Positions 4,895 through 6,157 of a stretch of DNA of 6,157 bases are shown here, one piece after another. Below the pieces are notes generated by a model. It was not told the origin of the DNA, searched no databases, and saw nothing but the letters and a program-made list of their open reading frames with translations. Origin of the DNA: a bacterium (lineage in GTDB: Bacteria > Pseudomonadota > Gammaproteobacteria > Burkholderiales > Burkholderiaceae_C); the NCBI GenBank assembly GCA_030824095.1, contig JAVBYK010000277.1, positions 1 through 6,157 on the forward strand. Direction: 5' to 3'. Each line of letters opens with the position of its first letter. The first letter of the stretch is position 1. The position numbers and the translations under genes are program-made.

Positions 4895-6157
4895 TCAGGA
4901 AAATGCGGGGGTTTCCCGCTTTACCCGGAACCAGGCCGCATACATTGCCGGCAGCGCCAGCAGTGTCAACACGGTCGCCACAATCAGGCCGCCCATGATG
5001 GAAACCGCCATCGGCCCCCAAAATACCGAGCGCGACAAGGGAATCATGGCCAGCACGGCCGCCGCAGCGGTCAGCACGATGGGGCGCAAACGCCGCACCG
5101 CCGACTCCACAATCGCATCCCAGACCGGCACACCGGCCGCGCGGTCCTGCTCGATCTGGTCAATCAGGATCACCGAGTTGCGCTGGATCATGCCCATCAG
5201 CGCGATCACACCCAGCAGGGCCACAAAGCCAAATGGCCGACCCGACAGCATCAACGCCCCGGCAACACCGGCAATACCCAGCGGCCCGGTCAAGAACACC
5301 AGCATGGCACGGCTGAAGCTGTGCAATTGCAGCATCAACAGCGTGAAGGTGACAAACAGCATGATGGGAATGCCCGCCGCAATCGAGGCCGAGCCCTTGC
5401 TGCTCTCCTCCACCGCACCCGCCACCTCAATGCGGTAGTCGGTCAAGCCCTTGCTCTTCCACTGCGCCTCCAGCGCGCGCAATGCCGGCAACAGCTCGGC
5501 GGTCACCGTGGCGCCCTGCAAGCCCTCCACAATGTCGCCCTGTACGGTGATGGAATAGTCCCGGTTGTCGCGCCACATCACGCCTGGCTCCCAGGTGAAC
5601 GTGGGTTTGGCGATCTGTGTCAACGGAATGGACTTGCCGCTGGCCGTCGGCAAATAGGCATTGGCCACATCGGTGATGGCATTGCGCTCGTCCATCGGCT
5701 GGCGCAGCACGATGTCAATCAGCTTATCGCCTTCGCGGTACTGGCCCACCGTGGTTCCACCGAACAGGGTCTTGGACGCCTGCGCGATCGACTGGCTGGT
5801 CACGCCCAGCGCACGCGCCTTGGTCTGGTCCACTTCCAGGCGAATGGCCTTGATGGATTCATTCCAGTTGTCGTTCACGCCACGCGTGTTGCTGCTGGCA
5901 CGCATCACAGCCTTGACTTCGTCGGCCCGCGCCCGCAGCACAGCCGGCTCGCCACCCACCACCCGGAACTGAACCGGATACGCCACCGGCGGGCCATTGG
6001 GCAGGATCTTGACCCGGGCCCGGATCTCGGGGAATTCCTGGGCCATCAGCGCGGGCAACTGGATGCGCAGGGGCTCGCGCATCTTCAGCTCTTTGGGAAC
6101 GATGATGAACTGGGACACATTGCTCTGCGGAAAGATGTTGTCCAGCGGCAGGTAGAA
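4895..6157 (-). CDS. RND family efflux transporter permease, C-terminal part (gene cut by window edge)
   Basis: The frame is open from the window edge to the TGA at 4897-4895, giving 420 residues of what is normally a protein of about 1,000-1,050. It resembles the second half of AcrB-type (HAE1) inner-membrane pumps, which use the proton gradient to export drugs or other compounds through a periplasmic adaptor and outer-membrane channel. Visible first is the second large periplasmic domain (to about residue 255, counted from the edge), then five hydrophobic segments fitting TM8-TM12: about 260-280, 284-305, 310-333, 357-374 and 382-410. The conserved RND stretch RRLRPIVLTAAAAVLAMIPL precedes and covers TM11. 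MIQRNSVILIDQIEQ matches the family's conserved segment after TM10. The TM4 Asp residues are outside the window, so proton coupling cannot be judged. The substrate cannot be told. A GTG at 6118-6116 is internal, not a start. Confidence 0.93.
   Translation of the reverse strand, partial: FYLPLDNIFPQSNVSQFIIVPKELKMREPLRIQLPALMAQEFPEIRARVKILPNGPPVAYPVQFRVVGGEPAVLRARADEVKAVMRASSNTRGVNDNWNESIKAIRLEVDQTKARALGVTSQSIAQASKTLFGGTTVGQYREGDKLIDIVLRQPMDERNAITDVANAYLPTASGKSIPLTQIAKPTFTWEPGVMWRDNRDYSITVQGDIVEGLQGATVTAELLPALRALEAQWKSKGLTDYRIEVAGAVEESSKGSASIAAGIPIMLFVTFTLLMLQLHSFSRAMLVFLTGPLGIAGVAGALMLSGRPFGFVALLGVIALMGMIQRNSVILIDQIEQDRAAGVPVWDAIVESAVRRLRPIVLTAAAAVLAMIPLSRSVFWGPMAVSIMGGLIVATVLTLLALPAMYAAWFRVKRETPAFS

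Noticed and set aside
4592..5438. Plus-strand frames over the tRNA and the transporter gene
   Set aside because: They cross the tRNA and lie antisense to a recognisable RND protein, with Arg/Pro/Ser-rich low-complexity translations.
6116..6118. GTG as the start of the RND transporter gene
   Set aside because: The same frame stays open to the window edge with transporter-like residues upstream (FYLPLDNIFPQSN), and a 407-residue product would lack the N-terminal half of the family.

Overview
The window carries the protein quality-control cluster of a proteobacterium. Every gene is on the minus strand, so transcription runs from high to low coordinates: the 3' part of an RND efflux pump gene, a tRNA-Leu(UAG) gene, tig (trigger factor), clpP, clpX and the 5' third of lon. 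Protein similarity to remembered families and the tRNA sequence point to Betaproteobacteria, probably Burkholderiales near Comamonadaceae. That placement is inference from recall, not from a database search. All four quality-control genes look intact where visible, with no frameshift or internal stop, and I see no mobile element, CRISPR array or foreign-looking insert.

Layout from the right edge leftward. 6157-4895: RND transporter, N-terminal part outside the window. 4894-4732: a 163-base gap with GC-rich hairpins, a weak -10-like element and a T-rich stretch touching the tRNA. 4731-4645: tRNA-Leu with encoded CCA. 4644-4573: a short spacer with a large compound hairpin. 4572-3262: tig. 3261-3126: a spacer with two hairpins and a strong sigma-32-type promoter. 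3125-2496: clpP. 2495-2399: a spacer holding a textbook intrinsic terminator. 2398-1133: clpX. 1132-990: a spacer with an imperfect hairpin and a second sigma-32-type promoter. 989-1: lon, cut by the window edge.

Functionally, trigger factor meets nascent chains at the ribosome exit tunnel. ClpX unfolds tagged or damaged proteins and feeds them to the ClpP barrel. Lon is a separate ATP-dependent protease for misfolded and regulatory proteins. The order tig-clpP-clpX-lon is widespread in proteobacteria. The transport gene and the tRNA appear to be neighbours rather than partners.

The coding content is ordinary and I found no new system. The interest lies in the spacers. Two heat-shock promoters, before clpP and before lon, share the same 13-base -35/-10 spacing. 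The clpP promoter sits inside a perfect 10-bp inverted repeat. A strong intrinsic terminator lies between clpP and clpX, where simple co-transcription would be expected. The ClpX ClpP-docking loop reads MGF in place of the usual IGF.
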